Positions 1 through 8,286 of a stretch of DNA of 64,000 nucleotides are shown here, one piece after another (positions within the stretch are counted from its first letter, which is position 1; each line of letters begins with the position of its first letter). This DNA comes from Ferrovibrio sp. (lineage in GTDB: Bacteria > Pseudomonadota > Alphaproteobacteria > Ferrovibrionales > Ferrovibrionaceae): assembly GCF_019636075.1 (NCBI RefSeq), contig NZ_JAHBYG010000013.1, positions 16,154 through 80,153 on the forward strand, read 5' to 3'. Below the pieces are notes generated by a model that did no database searches, was not told where the DNA came from, and saw only the letters and a list, made by a program, of their open reading frames with translations. The position numbers and the translations under genes are program-made.

Positions 1-864
1 CTGGCCGCAATCGCCGAACTGGTGCCGCTTGCCCCGCTGCACCAACCGCAAAGCTTGCGGCTGATCCGCGCGCTGCGCTGCCTGCTGCCCGATCTGCCGC
101 AGATCGCCTGTTTCGACACGGCCTTTCATCATCGCCAGGCCGACCTTGTGCGCCGCTTCGCCCTACCCCGCTCATTGCATGATGCGGGCATCAAGCGCTA
201 TGGCTTTCACGGCCTGTCCTACAACTCTATCGCCAACCAACTGGCAGCGGATTTTCCGGCCCTGCATGCCGGCCGGGTGATCGTGGCGCATCTGGGCAGC
301 GGCGCCAGCCTTTGCGCGCTGCATCAGGGCCGCAGCATCGAAACCAGCATGGGATTTTCCACTTTGGACGGCATCCCGATGGCCACACGGCCCGGCACGC
401 TGGATGCCGGCGTGCTGCTGCATCTGCTGCAACGCGGCGGCCATACGCCCGACAGCCTGGAAGACCTGCTCTATCACCGCTCCGGCCTGTTAGGTCTGTC
501 TGGCATCAGTGCCGATAGCCGCCTGTTGCTGGAAAGCCCGGCACCTGAAGCGCGGCAGGCGCTGGAACATTTCAGCTTCCGCACCGCGCGTGAAATCCTG
601 GCGCTCACCGCCGGACTGGGTGGACTGGATGGCATCGTGTTCACCGCCGGCATCGGCGAACATCAACCCGCCATCCGCCAGGCAATCTGCAAGTATATCC
701 GCTGGCTGGGATTGCAGCTCGATCCCGAGGCCAATGCCGCCAATGCGCAAACGATCAGCACGCAAACCAGCCGCATCCATGCCCTGGTGATTCCCACCGA
801 CGAAGAACAGATCATCGCCGAAGAAACGGCCCGTTTGCTGGGCCGACAGGCCGCTTCAGGCTAG
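1..864 (+). CDS. ackA: Acetate kinase, 5'-truncated by window edge
   Basis: The reading frame is open from base 1, so the N-terminus lies outside the window; about 287 C-terminal residues are present. Acetate kinase interconverts acetate + ATP and acetyl phosphate + ADP in the cytoplasm. Visible family signatures are FDTAFH, the YGFHG stretch, a glycine-rich GSGASLCAL segment, TLDGIPMATRPGTLD, and the late FTAGIGEH motif of the ASKHA ATPase fold. The gene ends 9 bases into the convergent SRAP gene. A phosphotransacetylase partner would be expected upstream but is not visible; the only phosphotransacetylase domain here is fused to malic enzyme at 26622-28919. Confidence 0.93.
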   Translation: MAAIAELVPLAPLHQPQSLRLIRALRCLLPDLPQIACFDTAFHHRQADLVRRFALPRSLHDAGIKRYGFHGLSYNSIANQLAADFPALHAGRVIVAHLGSGASLCALHQGRSIETSMGFSTLDGIPMATRPGTLDAGVLLHLLQRGGHTPDSLEDLLYHRSGLLGLSGISADSRLLLESPAPEARQALEHFSFRTAREILALTAGLGGLDGIVFTAGIGEHQPAIRQAICKYIRWLGLQLDPEANAANAQTISTQTSRIHALVIPTDEEQIIAEETARLLGRQAASG

Positions 865-1539
865 CAGCCGCTGTTCATCCAGCAGGGCTGCATCGTCGTT
901 AGCCACATTGCCGACGGCGACATCCACTGGATAGGCATGCATCAAGTCTGCCGGGTAGCTACGGATCAGGCCCTGTGGATCGCCCGGCTGCTCGCCCAAC
1001 CAGAGCGGCCAGGATTCGGCCGGCAGTATCACCGGCATGCGTTCATGCAACGGCGCAAGCAGGCTGTTGGCGGCGGTGGTAACGATGGCGAAGCTGCGAT
1101 GGATTTCGCGCGTGGCCGGATCGCGCCAACGGTCCCAGATGCCGGCAAAGGCAAACAGACCATCCGGCGCACATGGCCGCACGGCATAGGGCTGCTTGCC
1201 GCGCCCCTCGCCCTTCCATTCGTAGAAGGCATCGGCAGGAATCAAACAGCGGCGTTCGGCAAAAGCTTCGCGGAAGGTCGGCTTTTCATGCAGGCTTTCG
1301 CCGCGCGCATTCATCATCGCGGCGGCGCGGGTTTTATCCTTGGCCCAGAGCGGCACCAGACCGAAGCTGAGCGGATCGATCTGCCGCCGGCCGGTTTGCG
1401 GATTGAAACGCACAACCAGCGCGGCTTGCGTGGGAGCGATATTATAGCGCGCCGGCATGTTGGGCCGCTGGCCACCATCGATGCCGAACATCGCAACCAG
1501 CACTTCGAGATTGGCCTTCTGCACAAACCGCCCGCACAT
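856..1539 (-). CDS. SOS response-associated peptidase (SRAP/YedK/HMCES family)
   Basis: A 227-aa protein beginning MCGRF, so Cys2 becomes the N-terminal nucleophile after Met removal. In this family that Cys forms a thiazolidine cross-link with abasic sites in single-stranded DNA, shielding them. Other conserved elements are visible: YNIAPTQ, the FYEW segment carrying the active-site Glu, and HERMPVIL carrying the active-site His. Length matches the bacterial YedK family. It converges on ackA with a 9-base overlap and stands alone on its strand. Assignment rests on the family motifs. Confidence 0.93.
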   Translation of the reverse strand: MCGRFVQKANLEVLVAMFGIDGGQRPNMPARYNIAPTQAALVVRFNPQTGRRQIDPLSFGLVPLWAKDKTRAAAMMNARGESLHEKPTFREAFAERRCLIPADAFYEWKGEGRGKQPYAVRPCAPDGLFAFAGIWDRWRDPATREIHRSFAIVTTAANSLLAPLHERMPVILPAESWPLWLGEQPGDPQGLIRSYPADLMHAYPVDVAVGNVANDDAALLDEQRLLA

Positions 1540-1595
1540 ACCCGCTCCTTCCGGCCCGAATCGAGCCGATAGCGGGAATCCTAACCAAAGTGGCG

Positions 1596-2879
1596 TCAGG
1601 AAAACAGATTGAGCAAGTAGCTGTTGCCGCCACTGGAGGAGGAGGAGGAATCCTTCAGCACCAAATAGCGCGAAACCAGCTTTTCCACTGCATCGGGATC
1701 GCTTTTCAAATCGTCCAGATCCACCTTGCGTTCCAGGGCGGTAACCTGGGCCTCGGTTTCCTGATAAGCGATTTCCTTCGGGATGGCATTGGCAACCGTC
1801 ACCACTTCGCGCAACACGCTATCGGCCAGCAGGCTCACCGTGGAGGTGGCATCCTGGATACGGCGACCGAATTCGATGGCGGCACGCACGCCGGGCGCCT
1901 GCTCATCGAGATGGCGTTCGTATTCCAGCCGCTGGTATTTCTCCACCAGGCTGCTCACCATGCTGTCGCCGGTCAAGGTGGAAACCCCATCCTCGGCGAT
2001 GTTCAGCGACTGCGCCATTTTCAGGAAGCGGGTATCCGAGAACCGGTTGGCCAGCGAATTTTCGTCGCTCAGATCACTTTCCAGTATCTTGCGTACCTTG
2101 CCCTTGTTGGTCGCTTCGCTTTCCAGATCGAAGGCGCTGAGCACGAAAGTCAGCAACCGGGAATCGCCGAACAGATCGTCCAGCGATTTCACGTTGCCGA
2201 TATTTTCCTTGAAATAGCTGATATCGCGCTGCACATCGCTGCGCTTGATGAATATCTGATATTCATCGCTGTCGTATTCGTAGGCTTCATCGGCCTCGCT
2301 GGTGCTGGGCTCGGCGATTTCCTCCAGCAGGGCCTTGGTCTTGATGCTGCTGTAGGTCGAAGCTTCGGAAGCCGCCAGGCTGCTGCTGATACCATCGTTG
2401 CCGCCGGCGCCGAGATTGAATTTCTTCGCCAGTTCGAGTTCATGCACGCTACCCTGGCGCGCCGCCGAATTTGTGTCGTTCAGATCGCTGCCCAGTATCT
2501 CCTTCAGCCGGTCCTTGTTGGCACGATACAGATCGCCCATACCGTTGGCTTCGGCCGCGATACGCAGAAAGCGGTCATCGTTCAATAGTTCATCGGCAGT
2601 GGCGCCCGATGAAGCCAACGACTTCATGTATTGCGCATCGGACTGCACCTGTTCGTTATCGCGGGTATATACCTTGTTGCGCACTGCGATGGCAGCATTC
2701 TGCATCTCGCGGATTTGCGTATCCAGCACGGAAGATGCGCTGCTATCGTCGGATTTCGCTTCGTTTTCGTCGGCGGTCTTTTGCAGGCGCTTATACACCG
2801 CCACGGCGGATTGCGTGTTGCCGGTGGTGCTGCTGCTTGAAGAGCTGCTGTATAGAACGCTCAGATCGATGCCGGCCAT
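1596..2879 (-). CDS. DUF1217 family protein (flagellum-associated in alphaproteobacteria)
   Basis: Start chosen at the internal ATG (MAGIDLSVLY) because a GGGAGAA ribosome site lies just upstream; an ATG 18 bases earlier lacks one. The product is 427 aa, acidic and mostly helical, with a serine-rich N-terminus and repeated segments of the type DDRFL/DSRLL followed by AxxN/AFDLE and LxxILxSDLxDxNS, which is the internal repeat of DUF1217. A second serine run precedes the C-terminus (KDSSSSSSGGNSYLL). DUF1217 genes are often found beside flagellar rod genes in alphaproteobacteria, but no flagellar gene is adjacent here and the biochemical role is unknown. Confidence 0.75.
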   Translation of the reverse strand: MAGIDLSVLYSSSSSSSTTGNTQSAVAVYKRLQKTADENEAKSDDSSASSVLDTQIREMQNAAIAVRNKVYTRDNEQVQSDAQYMKSLASSGATADELLNDDRFLRIAAEANGMGDLYRANKDRLKEILGSDLNDTNSAARQGSVHELELAKKFNLGAGGNDGISSSLAASEASTYSSIKTKALLEEIAEPSTSEADEAYEYDSDEYQIFIKRSDVQRDISYFKENIGNVKSLDDLFGDSRLLTFVLSAFDLESEATNKGKVRKILESDLSDENSLANRFSDTRFLKMAQSLNIAEDGVSTLTGDSMVSSLVEKYQRLEYERHLDEQAPGVRAAIEFGRRIQDATSTVSLLADSVLREVVTVANAIPKEIAYQETEAQVTALERKVDLDDLKSDPDAVEKLVSRYLVLKDSSSSSSGGNSYLLNLFS

Positions 2880-2999
2880 GGCTGGGTTCTCCCGCACGGA
2901 TGGAATTTTCTATCCGCACTATCCCCCAGGCAGCACCAAGCCTGAACCCAAAAGCCACGACTGCAATCTTCTGTTACCAAATTACATGGTTTACGGCCA

Positions 3000-3515
3000 T
3001 TAACCCTGCCAGCGCTTTGCGCTCGCCGGCGTTTCTACCGGCACGCCGCAGCCAAACACCATATCCACCACCTGGCCATCGCCAGATAACGGCAGCAGCA
3101 AGGCCTGGAAGCGCTGCACGCCCTCGGCGATAGTATAATCATAGGTCAGGCTACGCATGACCCCCTCTTCCGCCACCGCCGTATAAAGCCGCAGCAATTC
3201 CTCGCGGAAGCCCGGCAAGCCGATCTCATCCAACCAGCGGCCGGTCTGATCCGCGCCGTGGTAATGCACGAACTCGGTTCCGAACAAACGATAGCGGAAG
3301 CGCGGCGGCCTATCCGCCTGGCGCACAACATCCACCAGCAGGATATGGCCGAGCAGATGGCGCAGTTCCAGCGGATTGATATCGGCACGTGAGAGAAAAC
3401 GACGCTGGCCGCGCTTGGCGGCCCAGAAATCCAACAGCCCGCGCAACCGCTGATCCAGATCGGCTTCGGCGAGCGGAATGCAGTAACGCCACTGTTTGGT
3501 GCTGTCGATATCCAT
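3000..3515 (-). CDS. PAS_5 domain protein
   Basis: A 171-aa protein consisting almost only of a PAS-type fold of the PAS_5 family common in Rhodospirillales-like bacteria. Recognisable features are the LLDFWAAKRG region near residue 30, the PLELRHLLGHILLVDV segment, FRYRLFGTEFVHYHGAD, TGRWLDE, and the closing LLLPLSGDG..VDMVFG strand pair. No output domain is attached, so it may act as a stand-alone sensor or adaptor; the ligand is unknown. Its ribosome site (GGGAAGA) lies inside one arm of the hairpin at 3521-3558. Confidence 0.7.
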   Translation of the reverse strand: MDIDSTKQWRYCIPLAEADLDQRLRGLLDFWAAKRGQRRFLSRADINPLELRHLLGHILLVDVVRQADRPPRFRYRLFGTEFVHYHGADQTGRWLDEIGLPGFREELLRLYTAVAEEGVMRSLTYDYTIAEGVQRFQALLLPLSGDGQVVDMVFGCGVPVETPASAKRWQG

Positions 3516-3520
3516 AAAAT

Positions 3521-3558
3521 CTTCCCGGCGGCCCTGTGGATCGGACCTTGCCGGGAAG
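3521..3558 (-). terminator. Inverted repeat between porin and PAS genes (terminator or RBS-masking hairpin)
   Basis: CTTCCCGGC and GCCGGGAAG form perfect 9-bp arms around a 20-base loop. Read on the minus strand it lies just after the porin stop codon and is followed by ATTTTA, a weak U-tract. The second arm also contains the ribosome site of the PAS_5 gene, so folding would limit translation of any read-through transcript. Confidence 0.45.
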
Positions 3559-3585
3559 TTTAAAGATTAGGCGGTGGCTTGGGAA

Positions 3586-4863
3586 CTAGAAATCCACCCG
3601 CATGCCGAGAAGGCCGAAATTGACCTTGGAATCGTTGTTCACGGCGGCAGTGGGCGCCACTGCGTCTTCGTATTCATAACGGCCCAAACCGGCAAAGCCC
3701 AAAACGCCCGGCCCAAGCTGGTAGGTGGCGCCCGCCGATACCCAGGTGTAACTGTCGCGCCCCGCAACAACCACGCCGGCCGCATTGCCCTGGTCGGTCT
3801 TGGTGCGGGCATAATCCACGCCGAGGCTGTAGGAACCGGTGCGCGTGCCGTCGCTGATATAACGAGCGCCGGCGGTGTAAACATCGCGCTGATCGCCGCC
3901 TAGCCCGGTTGCCGGATTTTTCGAGCCGGTCTCTTCATTCTTGTAAAGGCCGCCCACCTGCACGGCAGAGCCGCCTTGGATATTGTAGGTCAGCATGCCG
4001 CCGAAGGCGTAACCCTGCAGGCCATTCTGCTTGAAGATGGTGGCTCCGCCCGATGTGGTGTTGGCCTCGATGGAATAGCGCACATAGCCGGCATACAGGC
4101 CGATATCCAGGCTGCCGAAGCTCTCTACGTAATTGGCGCCGACCGTGTAGACGTTGGAAAATTGCCCGGCATTCACCGTGCTGCCGAAGCCGCCGCCGCA
4201 AGAGCGGCCGGAGCCGGCCGTGACATTGGCTGCCGCCGTGCCGGTGGCTTGGCTGAAATCCTCGCAGCCATCGGGCACGTAGGATAAACCGAGCATCAGG
4301 CCCTTGCCGGCCTTGGAGCCGAAATACCGATCCGCCGCTGTGTAGAGATTGATGCCCTCGGCATCATCGCCGACGAATTTGCTGTAATTGCCCGCCGTGC
4401 GCGCGCCGGTGGGCGCGAGGGTGATGGCAATCGGTCCGCTGGGATCAACCGTGCCATAGCCCGGTATGGCAATCGGCGCGCCATAAACCATTTTCGAAGT
4501 GGCGCGATCGGTGGAGCCCAATTCGACACGGCCGAGGTCGCTACGTTCCAGGATCAGGTAGCGTTCGTCGATCTGGTCGGCCTCGGTGGAAGCCTCCAGT
4601 TCCACGCGGCCGCCGATCACCAGGCCATTATCCAGCACCGAACGCAGGTTGAACCAGATTTCCGCATCCGCCGAAAGCGCCGTGCTGTTGCGGTCCACTT
4701 GCGTGGGATTGTTGGGCCGATCCTGAACCTTGAACACTTCGGCGAGATAACCGCCCACGGTGATCTTCGGGGCCTCGGCCTTCACCTGCGCGAAAGACGC
4801 ATCGGCAATGGCAAGCGCGGATAATCCGACGAGGGCTGAATAAAGACGCAAATGCTGCTGCAT
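3586..4863 (-). CDS. Gram-negative porin (outer-membrane beta barrel)
   Basis: 425 aa from the ATG at 4863, which has AGGAG 7 bases upstream; a TTG 15 bases earlier is not needed. A signal peptide (MQQHLRLYSALVGLSALAIADASFA, cut before QVKAEAP) precedes a barrel of alternating strands. Typical porin features are ITVGGYLAEVF at the mature N-terminus, FNLRSVLDNGLVIGGRVELE, LILERSDLGRVELGSTD, and a C-terminal strand ending in Phe (LLGMRVDF). It would pass small solutes across the outer membrane; substrate is not predictable. It lies 111 bases beyond the extra small gene of the cco cluster, on the same strand. Confidence 0.9.
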   Translation of the reverse strand: MQQHLRLYSALVGLSALAIADASFAQVKAEAPKITVGGYLAEVFKVQDRPNNPTQVDRNSTALSADAEIWFNLRSVLDNGLVIGGRVELEASTEADQIDERYLILERSDLGRVELGSTDRATSKMVYGAPIAIPGYGTVDPSGPIAITLAPTGARTAGNYSKFVGDDAEGINLYTAADRYFGSKAGKGLMLGLSYVPDGCEDFSQATGTAAANVTAGSGRSCGGGFGSTVNAGQFSNVYTVGANYVESFGSLDIGLYAGYVRYSIEANTTSGGATIFKQNGLQGYAFGGMLTYNIQGGSAVQVGGLYKNEETGSKNPATGLGGDQRDVYTAGARYISDGTRTGSYSLGVDYARTKTDQGNAAGVVVAGRDSYTWVSAGATYQLGPGVLGFAGLGRYEYEDAVAPTAAVNNDSKVNFGLLGMRVDF

Positions 4864-4974
4864 GGCCAACTCCTGCAAACTTGGCGGCGAACCTGACGCC
4901 AGACATGGCGCAGCTGCAGCCGGAGAGCAAGCGCTGGAAATGTGAGCGCCGTCACACCCGCCAGCAACGTGATC

Positions 4975-5154
4975 TTACGCCTTATTCGCGTCGTAATACA
5001 GCACGGCCCAGTAATTGTAGATTACCGCGAAAACCGCCAGACCCAAGCCGAAGAAAGTGGCGCCGAAATCATGTGCGCGGGCGGCAATCACCACGCCAAC
5101 GATGCCGAGCAGCACGGTCAGCACGCTCATCACCCAGAATCCGATGATATTCAT
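4975..5154 (-). CDS. Small two-helix membrane protein coupled to ccoS
   Basis: 59 aa, start ATG overlapping the ccoS stop (AATGA) with a strong AAGGAGG ribosome site inside the ccoS 3' end. The sequence starts MNIIGFWVMSVLTVLLG and contains two hydrophobic segments (about 3-25 and 31-52) joined by AARAHDFG, ending WAVLYYDANKA. I do not recognise the family. Translational coupling and identical strand make it the ninth gene of the ccoNOQPGHIS operon, so a role in cbb3 oxidase assembly or stability is plausible but inferred only from position. Confidence 0.8.
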   Translation of the reverse strand: MNIIGFWVMSVLTVLLGIVGVVIAARAHDFGATFFGLGLAVFAVIYNYWAVLYYDANKA

Positions 5155-5324
5155 TGTTTCGGCCTCCTTAGCCGCTGTTGTGCATCGGCGTCGTCGAACA
5201 GTACGCGCTGTCCCTCGCCTTCCAGATCGTCGAATTGCCCGGAGCGCAAGGCCCACAGAAAGCCCACCATGCCGAGCAGGCCGAGGCCGAGTGCAGCGGG
5301 AATCAGATAGAGCAGAATGGTCAT
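5151..5324 (-). CDS. ccoS: cbb3-type cytochrome oxidase assembly protein CcoS
   Basis: 57 aa with a single N-terminal transmembrane helix (TILLYLIPAALGLGLLGMVGFLWAL) followed by the family signature RSGQFDDLEGEGQRVLFDDAD. CcoS is needed for cofactor insertion (heme and copper) into the CcoN subunit of cbb3 oxidase. AGGAGAG lies 6 bases before the ATG; the ATG overlaps the ccoI stop by 4 bases. The C-terminal tail (QQRLRRPKQ) carries the ribosome site of the following small gene. Confidence 0.95.
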   Translation of the reverse strand: MTILLYLIPAALGLGLLGMVGFLWALRSGQFDDLEGEGQRVLFDDADAQQRLRRPKQ

Positions 5325-7750
5325 GCTTGGCTCTCCTGTTTGCGCGTCTCTTGTCCACGTGGCAGGCGCAGCGCATTCAGCACTACTACGAGCGAGGATG
5401 ACGACATCGCCACCGCCGCTACCAGCGGCGTGACAAAGCCGGCAATCGCCAGCGGCACGGCAAACAGATTATACACCAGCGCCAGCCCAAGATTTTCCAC
5501 CGTCAACCGGCGGCTGGCGTTGGCCAGCTTGAGGAAATCCGCCACCGCCATCAAACGTCCGCCGCGAAACACCGCATCGGCGGCATTCTGCGCCACATCC
5601 AGCGCACTGGTTGGCGACAGCGAGGCATCGGCCGCCGCCAAGGCCACGGCATCGTTCAGTCCATCGCCCACCATCAGCACACGATGGCCCTGGCGCTGCA
5701 GATCGGCGATGCAGGCCGCCTTGCCCAGCGGATCGGTTTCGGCGCGCCACTCGGCTATGCCCAATTGCCCGGCGATTTCGCGCACCACCGGCATGCGGTC
5801 ACCGGAAAGCAGCAGCATGCGATAGCCGCGCCCGCGCAACGTTGCGATGGTTTCGGCGGCATCGCTGCGCAAGGCATCCTGAAATCGGAAACGCAGCGGC
5901 GCGGCGCCTGGCCGCGTAAAACAGATTTCGCTGCCCGGCATGGCATCGTCGCTGGGCGGCAGGCCGCAGAAACGCGCATTGCCCAGGCGCATCTCGCCAT
6001 CCGGAGTGGCGCGCCGCAGGCCACCGCCGCTCACCTCCTCCACGCCCTCGGCCGGCCAAGCATCGGGGCAGGCCGCCAGCAGCGCACGACAAAGCGGATG
6101 CCGGCTGCGTGCGGCAAGTTCAGCCGCCGCTCGCAGATCCTCGGGCCGCAATGCCGGATCGACCAGCAGGCGCGGTTCGCCCATGGTGAGCGTGCCGGTC
6201 TTGTCGAATACGATGGTATCTATCCCGGCCGAACGCTCCAGCGCCGACGCGGATTTCAACAGGATGCCGGCGGCCATCAGGCGGCTGCTGGCCACCACCT
6301 GCACCACCGGCACCGCCAGCGCCAGCGCACAGGGGCACGTGATGATCAGCACGGCGGCGGCAATCAGGATGGCACTGCGGATATCGGCATCGCCGATGAA
6401 CACCCAGCCCAGAAAACTGAGCAAGGCCGTGAGATGCACCACCGGGGCATAATAGCGCGCCACCTTGTCGGCGAGTTGCACGAAACGGCCCTTGCCCTGC
6501 TCGGCGGCTTCCATCAGGCGCGCGATCTCGCCCAGCAGCGTATCGCGCCCCACGGCGGTAACATCCAGTTGCAGCGGCGCATCCAGGTTGATCATGCCGG
6601 CGAACACCTTGCCGCCCGGCGCAATGGGGCGCGGCATGGTTTCGCCATCGATCAGGCTGGCATCCAGCGCCGACACGCCCTCGCGCACCACGCCATCCAC
6701 GGCAATGCGTTCGCCGCTGGCCGCCAGCACGCGGTCGCCCAATTGCACGCGGGCGGCAGGCCGTTGACGCGGGCCCTCGGCGGTCAACACGGTTACCGGC
6801 CGCGCGGTGAAAGCGATCAACCGTTCGGCGCCGCGCCGGGCCACGCCGCGCGCGCGGCGATCCAGATAGCGCCCCACCAGCAGGAAAAACAACAGCGTCA
6901 CGGCCGCATCGAAATAGGCATGCGGGCCCGAGCGAACCAACTCGGCCACGCTCACCGCCGCCGCCAGGGTCACGCCGATGGAGATCGGCACATCCATGTT
7001 GCTGCGGCCCTGGCGCAATGCCGCATAGGCCGAACGGAAGAATGGCTGGCCGGCATACAGAATGGTGGGAATGGCGATCAGGCCGGATAGCAGATGAAAC
7101 AAATCGCGCGTGGCCGGCCCCATCGAACCGAGATGCCCCGACCAGACCGAAACGCTGAGCAGCATGATATTGGCGGCGGCAAAGCCGGCCACCGCCATGG
7201 CGCGCAGCAACGCCTTCTCTTCCGCCTGGCCGGCACGCTCCAGACCCTCCGCCGTGTATGGCAGGCAGCGATAGCCCAGGCTCTGCACGATGGCACCCAG
7301 CGCATTCACGCGCTCGGGCTTGCCTTTCCATTCCAGATGCAGCCGCCGCGTGGTGGCCGAAACCCGCGCAACGGTCACATCGGGCTGGGCATGCAGGGCC
7401 TGTTCGATCAGCCACAGGCAGGCCGCGCAATGCAGGCCTTCCACCAGCAATTCGATACGATAACCGGCGGCCTTATCATCGGCGAGCGGCACGACGAAAT
7501 CGTTCCAGTCGATACCGTCGGTCGCTGTTTCAGGCCGCTCGCCCAACGCAGCATTACCGCGCAGGGTATAATACTGCTCCAGCCCAAGGCCTTTGATGAT
7601 GGCATAAGCGCCGGAGCAGCCCCGGCAGCAGAAACGGCCATCGATAGGTGCTGCGCCGATCTCGCCGCCGCAATGCACGCAGGCGGTTGCCGCCGAGGCC
7701 GCTGGCCCGGCAACATCGCCCCGCGTCAATTGCAGCAGCGCAGCATTCAT
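5321..7750 (-). CDS. ccoI: cbb3 oxidase copper-exporting P-type ATPase CcoI/FixI
   Basis: 809 aa. It delivers copper across the inner membrane for the CcoN binuclear centre. The N-terminus has a Cys-rich motif (CVHCGGE...CCRGC, residues 24-45) and a heavy-metal domain with C108-A-A-C111. Transmembrane helices carry the CPC metal-channel motif (TCPCALAL). The catalytic DKTGTLT, the HP dipeptide (SRHPL) and the MVGDGLNDAVAL hinge are intact. It overlaps ccoH upstream by 4 bases and ccoS downstream by 4 bases, indicating tightly coupled translation. The tail (RGQETRKQESQA) is hydrophilic. Confidence 0.97.
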   Translation of the reverse strand: MNAALLQLTRGDVAGPAASAATACVHCGGEIGAAPIDGRFCCRGCSGAYAIIKGLGLEQYYTLRGNAALGERPETATDGIDWNDFVVPLADDKAAGYRIELLVEGLHCAACLWLIEQALHAQPDVTVARVSATTRRLHLEWKGKPERVNALGAIVQSLGYRCLPYTAEGLERAGQAEEKALLRAMAVAGFAAANIMLLSVSVWSGHLGSMGPATRDLFHLLSGLIAIPTILYAGQPFFRSAYAALRQGRSNMDVPISIGVTLAAAVSVAELVRSGPHAYFDAAVTLLFFLLVGRYLDRRARGVARRGAERLIAFTARPVTVLTAEGPRQRPAARVQLGDRVLAASGERIAVDGVVREGVSALDASLIDGETMPRPIAPGGKVFAGMINLDAPLQLDVTAVGRDTLLGEIARLMEAAEQGKGRFVQLADKVARYYAPVVHLTALLSFLGWVFIGDADIRSAILIAAAVLIITCPCALALAVPVVQVVASSRLMAAGILLKSASALERSAGIDTIVFDKTGTLTMGEPRLLVDPALRPEDLRAAAELAARSRHPLCRALLAACPDAWPAEGVEEVSGGGLRRATPDGEMRLGNARFCGLPPSDDAMPGSEICFTRPGAAPLRFRFQDALRSDAAETIATLRGRGYRMLLLSGDRMPVVREIAGQLGIAEWRAETDPLGKAACIADLQRQGHRVLMVGDGLNDAVALAAADASLSPTSALDVAQNAADAVFRGGRLMAVADFLKLANASRRLTVENLGLALVYNLFAVPLAIAGFVTPLVAAVAMSSSSLVVVLNALRLPRGQETRKQESQA

Positions 7751-8262
7751 CGCACGAACAGCCTCTCCGCGCCCTCATATTGCCGCTCGCCGATACTGGC
7801 TGTGTAATGCAAATCCCATTGACCATGCTTGGGCGGCAGCAATTCGGCGCGATAGCGGCCGGCACCATCGGGCCGGAAGCCCAGTTCCAAAGCCGCGAGA
7901 TTTTCCACCGGCCGCTGCAATTCCGCCGCGATGGACAGATTGTCCAGCGGCTTGCCATCGGCATCCCGGAAGGCGAGTTGCAGCACGATGGTGCCATCGG
8001 CTTTTTCCTCGCGGTTCAGCGTCACCTGCCAACCCATGGCGGCCTGTTCGGCCAGGCGCGCCTTGGTGCGGTCGAATTCCTGCCCCTTCTGATAGGGATG
8101 CTGCACAACCAGCCCGCTGAAGGTATCGGTGGCGAACATGATCAGCGTGGCATTCACGCCGATCACCACCAGAAAGCCGGCCACGAACAGCCAGGGAATC
8201 CAGCGCCCCCGCGATTGCATCGCTTTGGATTGCATTGCTGTGGATCTGATTGCTGCAGCCAT
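7747..8262 (-). CDS. ccoH: cbb3 oxidase maturation protein CcoH/FixH
   Basis: 171 aa with one N-terminal transmembrane helix (WIPWLFVAGFLVVIGVNATLIMFA) and a periplasmic domain with the FixH signature: DTFSGLVVQHPYQKGQEFDRTKA followed by GWQV and a copper-chaperone-like beta sandwich (FRDADGKPLDNL, PDGAGRYRAELLPPKHGQWDL). FixH is required for stable assembly of the oxidase. The N-terminus has a short repeat (AIRSTAMQSKAMQS). It lies between ccoG (24-base gap) and ccoI (4-base overlap), the standard position. Confidence 0.94.
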   Translation of the reverse strand: MAAAIRSTAMQSKAMQSRGRWIPWLFVAGFLVVIGVNATLIMFATDTFSGLVVQHPYQKGQEFDRTKARLAEQAAMGWQVTLNREEKADGTIVLQLAFRDADGKPLDNLSIAAELQRPVENLAALELGFRPDGAGRYRAELLPPKHGQWDLHYTASIGERQYEGAERLFVR

Positions 8263-8286
8263 AGCACCCCTCCTGTAACGTGAATG

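Noticed and set aside
1590..2588. A 332-aa plus-strand frame over the DUF1217 gene
   Set aside because: It is an antisense shadow: it has no ribosome site, is composed of GC-frame artefacts, and the minus-strand frame has a good start and family repeats.
5684..7090. A 468-aa plus-strand frame opposite ccoI
   Set aside because: Composition (His, Gln, Gly, Arg runs) is typical of antisense frames; all P-type ATPase motifs are on the minus strand.
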